Of a stretch of DNA of 64,000 nucleotides, positions 1 to 10,454 are shown in pieces. The notes under the pieces are model-generated. The model did not search any database. It had not been told where the DNA came from and saw only the letters and a list, made by a program, of their open reading frames with translations. How positions within the stretch are numbered: position 1 is the stretch's first letter; every line of letters begins with the position of its first letter. The position numbers and the translations under genes are program-made. Origin of the DNA: Notamacropus eugenii (taxonomy: Eukaryota; Chordata; Mammalia; Diprotodontia; Macropodidae); contig NC_092872.1 in the NCBI RefSeq assembly GCF_028372415.1, positions 548,821,205 to 548,885,204 of the forward strand, in the 5' to 3' direction.

Positions 1-100
1 AGCAGATATGGATTGCCTCTTCTGATTCCCTATACTTAGCCGTAGAATCATAAAATTACAGGATTAGCTGAGAAAAGGACCTTGGACAATATCTAGTCAT

Positions 101-117
101 ATACATATATGTGTGTG

Positions 118-148
<31 letters not shown>

Positions 149-232
149 ATGCATGTATTTGTATATACACACATGTGCATATATACATATACACAAATAC
201 ACGTATTATATGTATATGCATACACACATATA
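101..232. repeat. TA/TG microsatellite
   Basis: Alternating TATA, TGTG and CACA runs, imperfect and mixed in phase. It abuts the tail of the following SINE, a common place for microsatellite growth. Chance open frames made of I/Y/C/V/H/T residues cross it on both strands and are not genes. Confidence 0.9.
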
Positions 233-235
233 TGG

Positions 236-486
236 ATTTTATTGTTGAGTTGTTTCATACTCTTTGTGACCCCATTTGAGATTTTCTTGGTAAAGATACT
301 GGAGCAGTTTACCATTTCCTTCCTCAGCTCATTTTACAGATGAGGAAACTGAGGCAAACAGGGTTAAGAATCTTGTCCATGGTCATACTATACATACATA
401 CAGCTAGTAAATATCTGAGGCCAGATTTGAACTCAGAAAGATGACTCTAGGCCTATCACTCTATCTGCTGTGGCACCTAAATAACA
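236..486 (-). repeat. Mar1/Opo1-type CORE-SINE
   Basis: Read on the minus strand it has a tRNA-like head, the core (TTGCCTCAGTTTCCTCATC) and the family tail complementary to TTTGTGACCCCATTTGAG. It carries a small insertion of CATA repeats in the core. Confidence 0.85.
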
Positions 487-2170
487 TGTGTACAAATGTA
501 TATTCAAAATATATGGAAAATACCTATAAAGTAAGGGACTAGTAGAATGGAATGGCCTTTTAAGAGCCAGTGGTAAGGAAAGAGTACATTCCAGGCACAT
601 GGAAAAACATACACAAAGTATAGAGATGGGGCTTGGGGGAAGTGTGGAATGTCGTGTGTGAGGGGAACGCCAGGGAAGCCATTTTGATCATATTCCTCTC
701 TTGGTCCATTTCTCCATCAGGTGACCTCCTCGTCATGGGTATACAGATTCCTGTCTTCTGATATTTCGGAGTACTGGTCAATGGGTAATTGAGAGTTCCC
801 ACCAAAACCTTAGTATGGAGGTGGTGAATACCGGAGTGAAGTAAATACTAGAAAAGCCTTATTCTGATGTTCTTAATTAAGCTGGGTGACCTTGGGCCAT
901 AGATCTAGGCCTTGTGAATGCTTCTAGCACATTACTATGAAGTACCTGTTCTCCCGTTCTTGACCCTGAATGGAATAAATGTTGGCCAAGGAACAACCAC
1001 AGCCACCGCCCCATCAGCAACAGTAATAAGAACTTTCATTTCCATAGTATTTTAAAGTTTGAAGGGAAAAAAAGCCATCTATCATCATCAGTCTTTCAGA
1101 AATTACCTGAAATGGTACAGACCACACGGCAACAGGAAGTAAGGGGGGAAAGCTACTAATCCTGATGACTTTGGAGCTAGCCCCATCAAGTTAGCCCAGG
1201 GACCAGGAGGCTCACTTTCTTCCTCCTCAGAAACAGCCTGGTGTTGGAATGGTGAGGACTCTGAGGCGCCAGAGGGAATGGCATCTCACAAAGGCACTGT
1301 TTTGCCAAGGGCCCTTCCTCCAGATCAGGACTTGGCTTGAAAATGAAGCCTGTTAAATTTACAAAAGTATTGAGCCTGGGCACCAGGGCTTGAGAATAAG
1401 AGGAGAAAGCTGCCCTACCCTACAGTCAAGGTGTCATTCCAACCCCAGCCAAGGAAAGTATGGAAATTAAAAAGAACAACAAAGAAAAAGCTTTCCAGTT
1501 AATTACAATACTATTGTTATTACCAATAAAAATAGCTCCCAGTCTCTAGTGCTGTCCTTTATGGTTTCTCTCTCCTAGACTACGATGACAATAAAAGTTC
1601 TCAGTTCTATTGTACTTCAAATTTTACAAATTATTTCCCTCACCACAATCCTATACAATGATCCAAGTATTACCATCCTTTTTTTTTTTTTAAACACCTT
1701 GGAGTACTCCTCAACTCATAGAGTGGGTCCTTTAGACAAGGCTGCCTAGATTCCAGGCACTCTGTGGATCCACAGATACTGAAAACCATAGCTCAGAAGT
1801 TATATCGATCTTCAATAACCAGAGAACTTAATCTGTTTGAAGCAAAGGCACTTAGTAAAATAACATGACAGTGAAAATAGCAATTAAACATTTCCTCTCT
1901 TACACATGGGGCATGCTTTTCCACAAATACACATGCTGTCAGTGACAAGAAGGACACATAGAGAAATCCCTGTGCCCGGAGTCCACATAGGACACAGCCA
2001 CAGAAAGGCAATTCACACCTTCAGTGCTGCAGGGTCACTGACACTTTCTGATTATTTCTCATTCTTCTAGGCACTTACTGACCACCAGACCACTCTCTGT
2101 TGGCCATGTGGCATTTCCTAACCACTGCTCCAGTGGATATGTTGTCTCTGCAAACTAGTCTCGGGACAAA
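487..2170. other. unassigned; weak MIR traces only
   Basis: I see no coding signal. Short MIR-like pieces may lie at 1012-1060 and 1608-1690 (TTTTACAAATTATTTCCCTC, resembling the MIR core in reverse). A T-run lies at 1679-1692. Open frames at 560-805, 1186-1383 and 1793-2011 show no recognisable family and no splice context. Confidence 0.5.
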
Positions 2171-2176
2171 TAATCT

Positions 2177-2430
2177 TAATAATAATGAGAGTTTATAAAG
2201 TGCTTTAAGGTTTGCAGGGAGTTTTACAGATGCTATTTCATTTGATCCTTATAACACCCCTGGTGGGTAGGTGGTGTTATGATTATCCTCATTTTACGGA
2301 TGAGGAAGCTGAAGCAGAAAGGAGTTAAGTGACATGCCCAGGGTCACACAGCTAGTAAGTGTCTGAGGCCAGATTTCAATTCATATCTTCCTGACTCCAG
2401 GTTCAAAACTATTTACTGAACCTCCTCACT
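2177..2430 (-). repeat. MIR/CORE-SINE
   Basis: Minus orientation, nearly complete: it runs from AGTGCTTTAAGGTTTGCA through TTTTACGGATGAGGAAGCTG and GGGTCACACAGCTAGTAAGT to a degraded tRNA-related head. Confidence 0.85.
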
Positions 2431-2859
2431 GCCTTGGGCCTTGCTGGATTTTTCTCCCTGGCCACATGGTTGTGGAACTTCTGCCTTTGTTTCGCTCCAG
2501 CTTCAGTTAGTCTTTGGCTAAGGTGCTGCCTCTTCTTTGTAAGAAGTGTGGACACTGTCATGCTTTTAAAATGGAAAGCTCTGAGGTTTTCTACATCTCT
2601 TTCAGAGCTATATGCCTTAACACCACAATCATGGAACTAAATCTAGTAAGGAAAAATTAGCCTGTCCTCAAAGAGTTGCCTACTTGTGTTTTTCTGTGAG
2701 AATCTCCTAGGTTTCTTTTCCATTTACTGTTTTCATCCATTTTTTGGGTATTGGGCAGAATGAGAGTTTGGGCTGAAAGAATAAAGCTTACAGTTCTATG
2801 AATGGGTAAATGAGAGTTAATGCTAACTCTGTTTCTTCTGCTTCTCAGCAGCCTCAGGC

Positions 2860-3243
2860 ACTAATGTTCCTCTCCACCCTGGAATTGTGACCCAGGACTG
2901 TGTATGGGCAGTAGACCAACTTCCCTGTAATCTCTGATCACCTTCCTATCTCTGGGCTAACTCCAGAAACTGCTGCTGCTACCACTATGGCAACCACCTC
3001 CAACACTCCCCCCATCCTGGTGCTGCCGCAATATGTCCTCCAACCCAGCCTCCACCCAGTGTCACTGATCTCTCTTGCTAACCTTCTAAATTGTCTTAGT
3101 CTGGAAAAATATCTCACCCCGACCTTTTGTTGGCTCTGATGCTTTAAAATTCAATTTGAGGCATTATTTTCAAGTTGTTTGGAGGAGAATGTTGGAAGAG
3201 ATCATCTGGGTTGCTGCTTCTAATCTGCCATCTTGGTTTCCAG
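2860..3243 (-). repeat. L1/HAL1 5' end, antisense
   Basis: The segment ends in CTGCCATCTTGGTTTCCAG, the reverse complement of the conserved marsupial L1/HAL1 5' start (GGAAACCAAGATGGCAG). The CTGCTGCTGCTACC and GAGGCATTATTTTCAAGTTG parts match the other antisense 5' ends in this window (near 36.4 kb). The inner limit is unclear, and 2440-2860 is unassigned. Confidence 0.6.
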
Positions 3244-3247
3244 TCTT

Positions 3248-3330
3248 CAGATGAGATAATATTAGTAAAGCACTTAGCCCAGGGCCTAGCATACAGTAGA
3301 TGCTGAATAAATGCTTCTCCCTTCCTTCCT
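3248..3330 (+). repeat. L2/MIR 3'-end fragment
   Basis: Contains AAAGCACTTAGCCCAGGGCC and GTAGATGCTGAATAAATGC, the common 3' end of L2 and related SINEs. Confidence 0.6.
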
Positions 3331-3604
3331 GTATGCAGAAAAAGAGATCACATGTTCTCTCTGGTAGAAAAATTCAGTCTCAATCTAAGATATTTAAGAA
3401 TTTGAATGTCAAAGGATTTATAGCATACAAAAATCAGCAGAAGATAATATTAATGTAGATGAATTCCTGCTCTTGTCTGCAGGTGACAGGCTACTTGGAC
3501 CAAAGGAAGAAAAATATAATGGCTACTTTTCTTCTGAGATGTTTGAAACAGTTTGAGATTACGCTAGGAACTTAGGCTCAGGCAGCCCTTCTACTGCTAC
3601 AAGA

Positions 3605-3836
3605 ATAATAGTGATAATAAGAATATGTATAAGGGGAGCAGTAGATAGACCTGAGTTCCAATGAAGTCTCAGATACTTACTATGTGTGTCCCTGGGCAAG
3701 TTACTTAACCGTTTGCCTCAGTTTCCCCATCTGTAAAATGAACTGGAGAAGGAAATGGTAAACCACTCCTGTTTTTTTGCTAAGAAAACCCAAAATGGGG
3801 TCACAGATAGTTGAACACAATTGAAAAACAAAACAA
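3605..3836 (+). repeat. Mar1/Opo1-type CORE-SINE
   Basis: Sense copy with TTTGCCTCAGTTTCCCCATC, the internal GGAAATGGTAAACCACTCC and an A-rich end near AAAAACAAAACAA. The head is diverged. Confidence 0.8.
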
Positions 3837-3844
3837 TTCGAATA

Positions 3845-4035
3845 ATATTTTCATGCATTTCCATCGGCATTTTGTCTTGTTGTGCCTTGTAACAATCCTG
3901 TGAACTAGGTAGTGCAAACATTTATTATCTTAGTCTTATAACTGAGGAAACTGAGGGTCAGAGCAGTTAAGTTACATTTAAGGTCATGCATCTACGAAGT
4001 GGTGGAGCTAAGACTAGAACCTGGTCTGCTTTTTC
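3845..4035 (-). repeat. MIR
   Basis: Antisense MIR: CTGAGGAAACTGAGGGTCAG, then AAGTGGTGGAGCTAAGACTA, the usual order of a reversed MIR core and head. Confidence 0.7.
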
Positions 4036-4040
4036 TTCTA

Positions 4041-5093
4041 CAGGGATTTCCAACCTGGGGCACACGTATATGCTCAGGGAATACAAGAAGCTGGACAAAG
4101 GGGTTCAGAAATGTTTGGTAAACTATTATATTATTATGCTGAAATATATCCAAAGTAATACTGTTAGTAGGGGGATAATATGTACTAATTATAGAGAGAA
4201 TAATGAAGAGGTGGATGAAATGGAGAAAGGAGGAAATCTGAATAATTTGAAAAAGATCATTAAAAGAATAATTCCTAATGAAAAAAACCAAATCAATGAC
4301 ATTTGAATATGAAACTCTTTTATAGTCAACTAAAAAGAATATCAGAAACAATGACCTAGAGAAAGATGAACCCATTGATCTCTGCAATAACCAGAAATTC
4401 TAAATGGATTGATGATCCATGAAATTACAAAACATTTGGTGTACCCTCAGAGAAGTCTATCCCATCTTTTCTAAATGTGTTCTCATAGTTTTAATTTTGT
4501 TTATAACAAGTCATCTCTGTGACTCAGGATTCCCATTTCTCTTCTCAGTTAAACTGAGCATGACATGGGGGCATCTCTCTCAAAAACTATGCTGAGAATA
4601 AAACTGTTGCTGGACAAGAAACAGAGTCAGGGGGTTCACTAATTTATTTGCTTGTATTCTAATAAACATTTAACAAAATTTATGATACTAAAAATGTGGA
4701 TCGTATAAAGTTTTCTTTCTAAAAGTTAGTATATTTTATTTTTTCTGTGCATATGAATTTGCTGTTGTTTATTTGTATTTGGCTCTTTGTGACCCCATTT
4801 GAAGTTTTCTTAGAGAACATACTGAGTGGTTTGCCATTTTCTTCTCCAGATGAGAAAACCAAGGCAAACAGGGTTGGTTAAGTGACTTAACCAGGGCCAT
4901 ACAACTACTCAATGTCTGAGGCCAGATTTGGACTCAGGTCTTCCCAGAGTTCCTGGAGTCAGAAGAAATAAAGAAAAGAAAGAAAGACAACAAATAAGTT
5001 CCAGAACTTATTTCCTGTTTAACAGGGGTATGAGAAAGTTTACTGAAAACCAAGGGATCCATGGAGTGAAAAAGTTTGAAAACTCTTGCTCTA
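4041..5093. mobile_element. possible old hAT-type DNA transposon remnant
   Basis: The left end CAGGGATTTCCAACCTGGGG and the reverse complement of the right end, CAAGAGTTTTCAAACTTTTT, resemble one another and the general hAT terminal pattern CAGnGGTTTTCAACCT. About 1 kb lies between them, including a later SINE at 4760-4955. I find no clear 8-bp target duplication and no transposase motif, so this is tentative. Confidence 0.35.
4760..4955 (-). repeat. Mar1/Opo1-type CORE-SINE
   Basis: Antisense copy with TTTGTGACCCCATTTGAAG, GTGGTTTGCCATTTTCTTCT and GTCTGAGGCCAGATTTGGAC. Confidence 0.85.
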
Positions 5094-5099
5094 CACTAG

Positions 5100-5565
5100 G
5101 CTGCTCCTCCCACTCCTTCACCCCCTATTCCCCCACCTCCATCCTTTCGTAACACTCTTAGAATGATAAAGTCAACGTATTTTTCATATGCAAGCAGCCA
5201 GAGGCACTGGAAGATGTTCCTTTTTAGTAAACTTTGGCAGCCGAAAGATGCCAAATTTAGGATTAGCTCTAGACGTCATCTGCAGTACAAATTCTATGTA
5301 TTCTTCACTAAACATATATTTATATTAAATAAGTCTTTTAAGAATCTCACAACCCAAATGGGTAATTACACCTTCACAAATGTACAACTTTAACAAAGCA
5401 AACAAAGCTATACTCCAAAGAAATGTTGCCCTGTTGTTTCATTAATGATGCAATAATATAGTATAATTAAACCCCACCTTAAGGCTACCAAGTCCTAGCT
5501 TGGTTGATCATCCATTTGCAGCATGATTTCCATGCACTTACTATCCCTTACAATGTTGTTTCCCT
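5100..5565. other. unassigned AT-rich sequence
   Basis: I recognise no repeat and no exon. The open frames at 4928-5152 and 5163-5393 have no family resemblance. Confidence 0.5.
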
Positions 5566-5572
5566 AAATGTG

Positions 5573-5872
5573 GTATTTTCTTACAACTCTCTAACAATGC
5601 TATGGAAAGTGTGCTTCTACTTAAACTGTTCTTCCCTTCATTAACTGTGAAAAACCGTATCTACAATGTAGGTAATCATTTGATGAATAAATGCAAGCTA
5701 ATAAAGTAATTCCCGTACCTGCAGGATTTTCCTGGAAGTTGTCTAACAAGGCTATGAGGAATGTCCTTATACTTAAATTATTTTACTCTTCAATAACCAT
5801 GAAAAAAAGTAGCTACAGTACAGATGACCATTTATTGAATAGCTGAGTACCAATAAAATAATAACTCACATA
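5573..5872. repeat. diverged tandem duplication, period about 152 bp
   Basis: Two copies align in order. TCTAACAATGCTATGG (5590) matches TCTAACAAGGCTATGA (5742). ACTTAAACTGTT matches ACTTAAATTATT, AACTGTGAAAAA matches AACCATGAAAAA, TCTACAATGTAG matches GCTACAGTACAG, and CTAATAAAGTAAT matches CCAATAAAATAAT. Identity is perhaps 70 per cent by eye. I do not recognise it as a known repeat family. Confidence 0.6.
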
Positions 5873-5915
5873 GCTGTAGCACTTTAAGGTTTAAAAAACT
5901 CTTTTGACTATGCAT

Positions 5916-5938
5916 ATTTGCATAACAGCTATGCAAAT
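5916..5938. promoter_or_regulatory. inverted pair of POU octamer motifs
   Basis: ATTTGCAT at 5916-5923 and ATGCAAAT at 5931-5938 form an exact inverted pair separated by 7 bp. ATGCAAAT is the classical Oct/POU-domain octamer. Function is inference; no gene start is visible nearby. Confidence 0.4.
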
Positions 5939-5944
5939 TATTTG

Positions 5945-6290
5945 AATCCACATGTGCAGCTGAAAAGAAATTAGGACTAACCTAAAAGAAATCAGGCTGA
6001 GGACAGTCAGGTAGGCATTTAATAAAAATAGAAAATTACAACCAATAGTCCAAAAAGGGTATATTTGGTGTTCATTTCCTCAATAATAGTTCTGTCTTAT
6101 ATTACTCAGGTAGGGAAGTTATAATCTCTCTATTTGAAGATAGGAGGATGGATTGAATGACTTCATAAATGTCCTTCCATCTGGAAACTCATAAGCACAA
6201 CCTTCATGACTCCATTTACCTAGGTGATCAGGAAGCCCAAGTCTTCAGGGGAAGTCAGATAAGTTACAAACTCTTCAATCAGCTATCTGA
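5945..6290. other. unassigned
   Basis: No open frame, repeat or splice signal that I can support. Confidence 0.5.
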
Positions 6291-6294
6291 GAAA

Positions 6295-6575
6295 CACCCG
6301 AAATAGAGATTCATTAAATGGGTGTATCTCACTTCAAGTGAGAATGTAATAATACCTTAGCCTGAAAGGGCCAAGATCTCACATTGCATCCTAGGCCATC
6401 TCCACCCATTCTGATGAATATCTGGCCAGTGGACCCAGATGGCTCAGGAGGAGAAAGTGAGGTTGGTGACCTTACACAGCCCTGCCTCAATAAAATCAAA
6501 GTCAACTGCAAGTCATGTCATCATATTGATGTCATGGTCCTCTTTGAGAATGAAGGACAAATACAACAAAGAGTG
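6295..6575 (+). repeat. RTE-tailed SINE
   Basis: The 3' part GATGTCATGGTCCTCTTTGA, then GAATGAAGGACAAATACAAC, is the RTE-derived tail also seen in degraded form at the end of the RTE LINE at 11.36 kb. The body with GATGAATATCTGGCCAGTGG and CAGATGGCTCAGGAGGAGAA is the usual marsupial RTE-SINE body. The start is approximate. Confidence 0.75.
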
Positions 6576-6659
6576 ATGAGCAGTATTGCAGTGTCATTAA
6601 GTTTTAGAATAAAAAGTGACTTTGAAATGCATTTTAAAAGGGATACATCTAGTGGAAGG

Positions 6660-6800
6660 GACCTTAGAACATTAAATATAAAGTGTTAGAACTGCAAATG
6701 ACTTTAGAAAAGATGGCACAGAGCATTAGATTTGGAAGACCATTTTATTCAGCCAACTCATTTTATAGACAAGGAGACTGAGGCCTAAAGAGTGAATGGC
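6660..6800 (-). repeat. MIR (MIR3-like)
   Basis: Antisense core CAACTCATTTTATAGACAAGG then AGACTGAGGCCTAAAGAG, preceded by a MIR3-like flank (CATTAGATTTGGAAGACC). Confidence 0.6.
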
Positions 6801-7129
6801 AAAATCAAGATTTAATTCCATAGCTGGAGCCTTGTTTGACTCATTGATCTGCTTAAAGAATAGTCTGCTTTCACAGAATATGGAGCCAAAACTGGGATCT
6901 GATGAGTTGCATGCACAGCTCCACCCCCACAGTCTCCTGATTTTTCTGCCTCCTTACTAAAAGTTTTCATATTGGAGATACATCTGCCATTCAACCTGCT
7001 CTTCTGATTGGTGAGTCTTTGGCCTGGGCCACCATTTCATGAGGTGCTCAGGTCATGCTTGCATCACTCCCGGGTCCATTATTTACTCTTTGTGCCTCCT
7101 CCAGAGCCCCACCTCCTTCCCCCTTACCA

Positions 7130-7265
7130 CATCCTTCTTATATATGGTCTATCTAAACTCCTGGAGGGTAGAGATTGTCTTTAATTATTGTAATTTTATC
7201 TCTCATACTTGTGTCTGCCTCACAATGAGCACTTAGTGAATTCTCTCTCTCTCTTTCTCTCTCTA
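7130..7265 (+). repeat. L2 3'-end fragment with CT repeat
   Basis: AACTCCTGGAGGGTAGAGAT and CACAATGAGCACTTAGTGAA resemble the L2 3' end. A CT-rich run at 7237-7265 follows. Confidence 0.55.
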
Positions 7266-7494
7266 CCTGATCATCTATACTGATTACTCTGATGTACTAA
7301 TCATTGTTCTTCCCTGATTATTTTCATGACATTTTCGAGACCTGAGGCTGGGTGAGGTCTGAAATTGCTGATTCATTTATTTCAAGCAAAATTTACTTTG
7401 TTAAAATATCTCCTATCTGTAGGGCATTAGAGGAGATATTAAGTTTACATATGACCAATTTTGCTCTAATGAAGTTTATAATTAGTGGTGGATT

Positions 7495-7680
7495 TAAGAC
7501 AAAAATATTTGAGCCCCACCTCTGACACATACCGGCTGTGTCACCTTACCCAGGGCAAGTCACTGAAACCACTCAGTGGCCAAGTGACTACAGCTGGGGA
7601 ACAGTTGCTTAATCTGCATTGATAGAAGGTGTTCTCTTCACCAGTGAATTCATAGATCAAGACCAACAACAAAAAATATA
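7495..7680 (+). repeat. CORE-SINE with alternative tail
   Basis: CTGACACATACCGGCTGTGT then CCAGGGCAAGTCACTGAAAC is a SINE core. TGCATTGATAGAAGGTGTTC then ACCAGTGAATTCATAGATCA is the tail of another marsupial CORE-SINE subfamily. It ends in an A-rich stretch. Confidence 0.65.
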
Positions 7681-10210
7681 GACAATTATGAACATCAAAA
7701 TATAGACAAGTATAATACACAACATTACAATCATAAGCACATTAAAGAAGCATACCGGAGTGCTAGGGGAGATCTAAAGACAATGTCCTAATGTGCTAAA
7801 GCAGTGGTGACTGGGAAATCAGGGACGACCAAATAGACATACAAGTGATGTGGGCTTTAAAGGATGTTTAGGAATTTAAAGGACAAACGTAGGGAGAGAG
7901 GACGTTCTAGGGAGAAGATAAGAGATGACAGGGTAATGGTGTGGAGGTGGGAAATTTTAGGATATGTTCTGATGACAGAGCTATTTGGTTCAGCTGATGC
8001 AGACCAAGAAGTTATAGCAACAGGAAGAATGAAACATACTTTTTCTGGTAAGACTATACCAAAAACAGTGATAAAATGTGCATGAGACCATGTCAAACTG
8101 GTGGCCAGCATCTGTCCAGCCCTGTTTTATCCTGTATGAAATTCTTCTAATGATGGGAATTTCAGGTGCTGTGTCAGGGGTAACTGCTGGAGGTGGAGAA
8201 AGGGGGAAGATGGTTGGTCCCCTCATGTCACAGGCAGATGGCCGCTTCATTTCCTACCATTGTTACACCAGGCCCCTGCCCCAAAGAATTGGGCTCTGAG
8301 GGCCTGGAACAATTCAGTTCTGTCAGGGCAGCTCTGCCATCTACCTACCTCAGAGTTAACCAGAAACGTGACATGAGAAATGTGGGATACCCAGGATGGA
8401 AATCACAAAGAAAAGGATAAAACGCCAACCCACCAGAAACATGTGATTCTTGTAAACTTCAGTGGTGATAAATCAGCCTAGACCTGGAGTTGGAAACTGG
8501 GGAAAAGGTCAGTGGAAATAGCAAACACAGCAGCAGCTACCCAGTGCTGAACAGGAATGAGGGGAGCAGTGTGGCCTGTCTCATGGCAGGCTGGAGTGGG
8601 GGCTACACAGGCTCCATGTTCCACGTTCCCAGAATGCCACATTCTGGGAGCCTGGGGAGGCACCAGCTGCTTAGAAACGTGCTTGTTGAGACAATCTCTA
8701 TGTTCTTTTGAACATAGGGCTACAATACTTTCTGACCCAGAGAAATCAGTGGGGAGTGGGGAGGGAGGAGTGTGGATGCTTTGCTGCCAGAGGTGCTGAG
8801 CTGGCTGGGGAAACCCAAGCTGCTGACAGCCTTCTTTTGACTTTTTTAACTTCCAAGACCATGTCTGAATACAGGTTTTTCATTTCACAGGCATGTTCAT
8901 GTGTGTGTGTGAGTGAGTGCTGACAAGGCTCAATTAGCCATGACATTGCAGAGGTGCCCAACCCTGGGAGAAGAGGTGGGAGCTAGGCCAGTGTTTCCAG
9001 CCTGTAACAGGAGAGAGACATGCCCGTTTCATCTTGGGAGACGTATTCCTTCCATCTCATCGCTGCACTGGAAGTTTGTGGTCCTATACAGCATCCTTCA
9101 TGGTATGTATGAGAAGCATCTTTTCATTCTGTCTTCACCTTCAGCAGGGACAGTTTTGTCATATCCATTGTAAAGGGAAGGGAGAGGGGCTGAATCCCAG
9201 CTTCCAAACTACATTCAACTCAATACAATTCAGTAGGCATCACAGTTAAGCACCTTTGTTCAGTATCTCCACTACACCCTCCTGCCAAATGCCTCTTCTT
9301 GGTGTGGAAATGATTCTCGTTTATCAAAGGCACTGCCAGCATAGCACAAGATCTGGTATATCCTACACCAACCTGGAGTATCAGCCAAGGGACAGTGAAG
9401 CTAGGTTTGGAAAGGCTTATCACCAGCAAATTGTCCATTCACTGGGAAGAAGGGGAGAGAAGGGTGAATTTTTTTTTCACCCAACAACTCAGACTTGTAC
9501 ACCAGACATGTCAATAATTGTAAAAAAAAAAAAATTATGATTTAAAAAAGAATTATGTTGCTAAAATTTCTGCTATACAAAATTTTCCTTATCTAAAAAT
9601 AATTATAAGCCAATATTGTAATGTTCATTCAAAATAAAAATACTTATCTTACTATGTCTGGTATGCGAAAATGCAGAGCAGCTTGGTTCTTTAAGGGATT
9701 CTTAAATCCATTCCCTAAGTTATAGAGAGGTCTGAATCAGCACCAATAGAGGGAGTATCTCTATTGAAATCACAAAATCTCGGAGAATTGGCATATAAGT
9801 ACCCAGAGCACCATGATCAGAACTGGAAAGATTTGCTTAGTTTATAAACTAACTGGTCTCTGCCATCATGGAAATTACAGTGTGCTGGTCTGGAACACAG
9901 GGTTTCTTCCCCACTTCCCACTGTCTTTTAAACACCAGGGTAAATAATGATGGTGCTTGGGGAACCAAATATGGTCATCAGTTTCCTGCCCTAGCAGAAG
10001 AACCTTGTCTCTTTCCCAAGTGGACCCAAGCAAATGGAGAGGAGGCTACTTTGGTCTCTGTCTCAAGGAGACCAGGGAAAGCCAGCTTGACACAAGCTGA
10101 GAACAGGTGCTTTGCTGAAGATCTTTTTTTGAGGCACACGTGCATTCATTCTCCAGGCAGCTCATTCCATCATGGTCTGGAGTGGGGTCAAATCTATCAA
10201 GAGCTATGAC
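7680..10210. other. 2.5-kb stretch without recognisable repeats or exons
   Basis: This is the longest stretch in the presumed intergenic part where I recognise no interspersed repeat. GC is somewhat higher than the surroundings between 8.1 and 9.2 kb. The open frames here (such as 8078-8299, 8490-8711, 8913-9173 and 9868-10209) overlap on both strands, carry no motif and lack convincing splice signals. Short A/T runs occur near 9470 and 9525. Confidence 0.5.
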
Positions 10211-10214
10211 ACGA

Positions 10215-10400
10215 AGTGCCCCACACTGATAATAACAGCTAGCATTTATATAATGCATTAAGGTCAGCAAAGCGCTTTACAAGCAATATTTCATTGTATC
10301 CTTACAACACCAAAAGGTGTTACATATGAGGAAATGGAGGGAGACAAATTTAATTACTTGCCCAGAGTTGCACAACTAGTAAGTGTCTGAGGCAGAATTT
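10215..10400 (-). repeat. MIR
   Basis: Antisense: AACAGCTAGCATTTATATAA, GCGCTTTACAAGCAATATTT, ATGAGGAAATGGAGGGAGAC, then ACTAGTAAGTGTCTGAGGC. Confidence 0.8.
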
Positions 10401-10454
10401 AACAGTACTTAATAGTATTAAATAATAGTATGTAATGGTATTTTAATAGTATAT

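Noticed and set aside
3992-4387. 131-codon minus-strand frame and its 106-codon plus-strand counterpart
   Set aside because: They overlap each other, begin in a MIR and cross a possible transposon end. No known transposase motif.
8078-9249. Cluster of 60-95-codon frames on both strands
   Set aside because: They overlap in several frames, have no shared reading direction and no family match. Slightly higher GC explains their number.
9868-10209. 113-codon plus-strand frame in a repeat-free stretch
   Set aside because: No recognisable domain, no clear splice or promoter context, and an overlapping minus-strand frame. The length is within chance for 64 kb.
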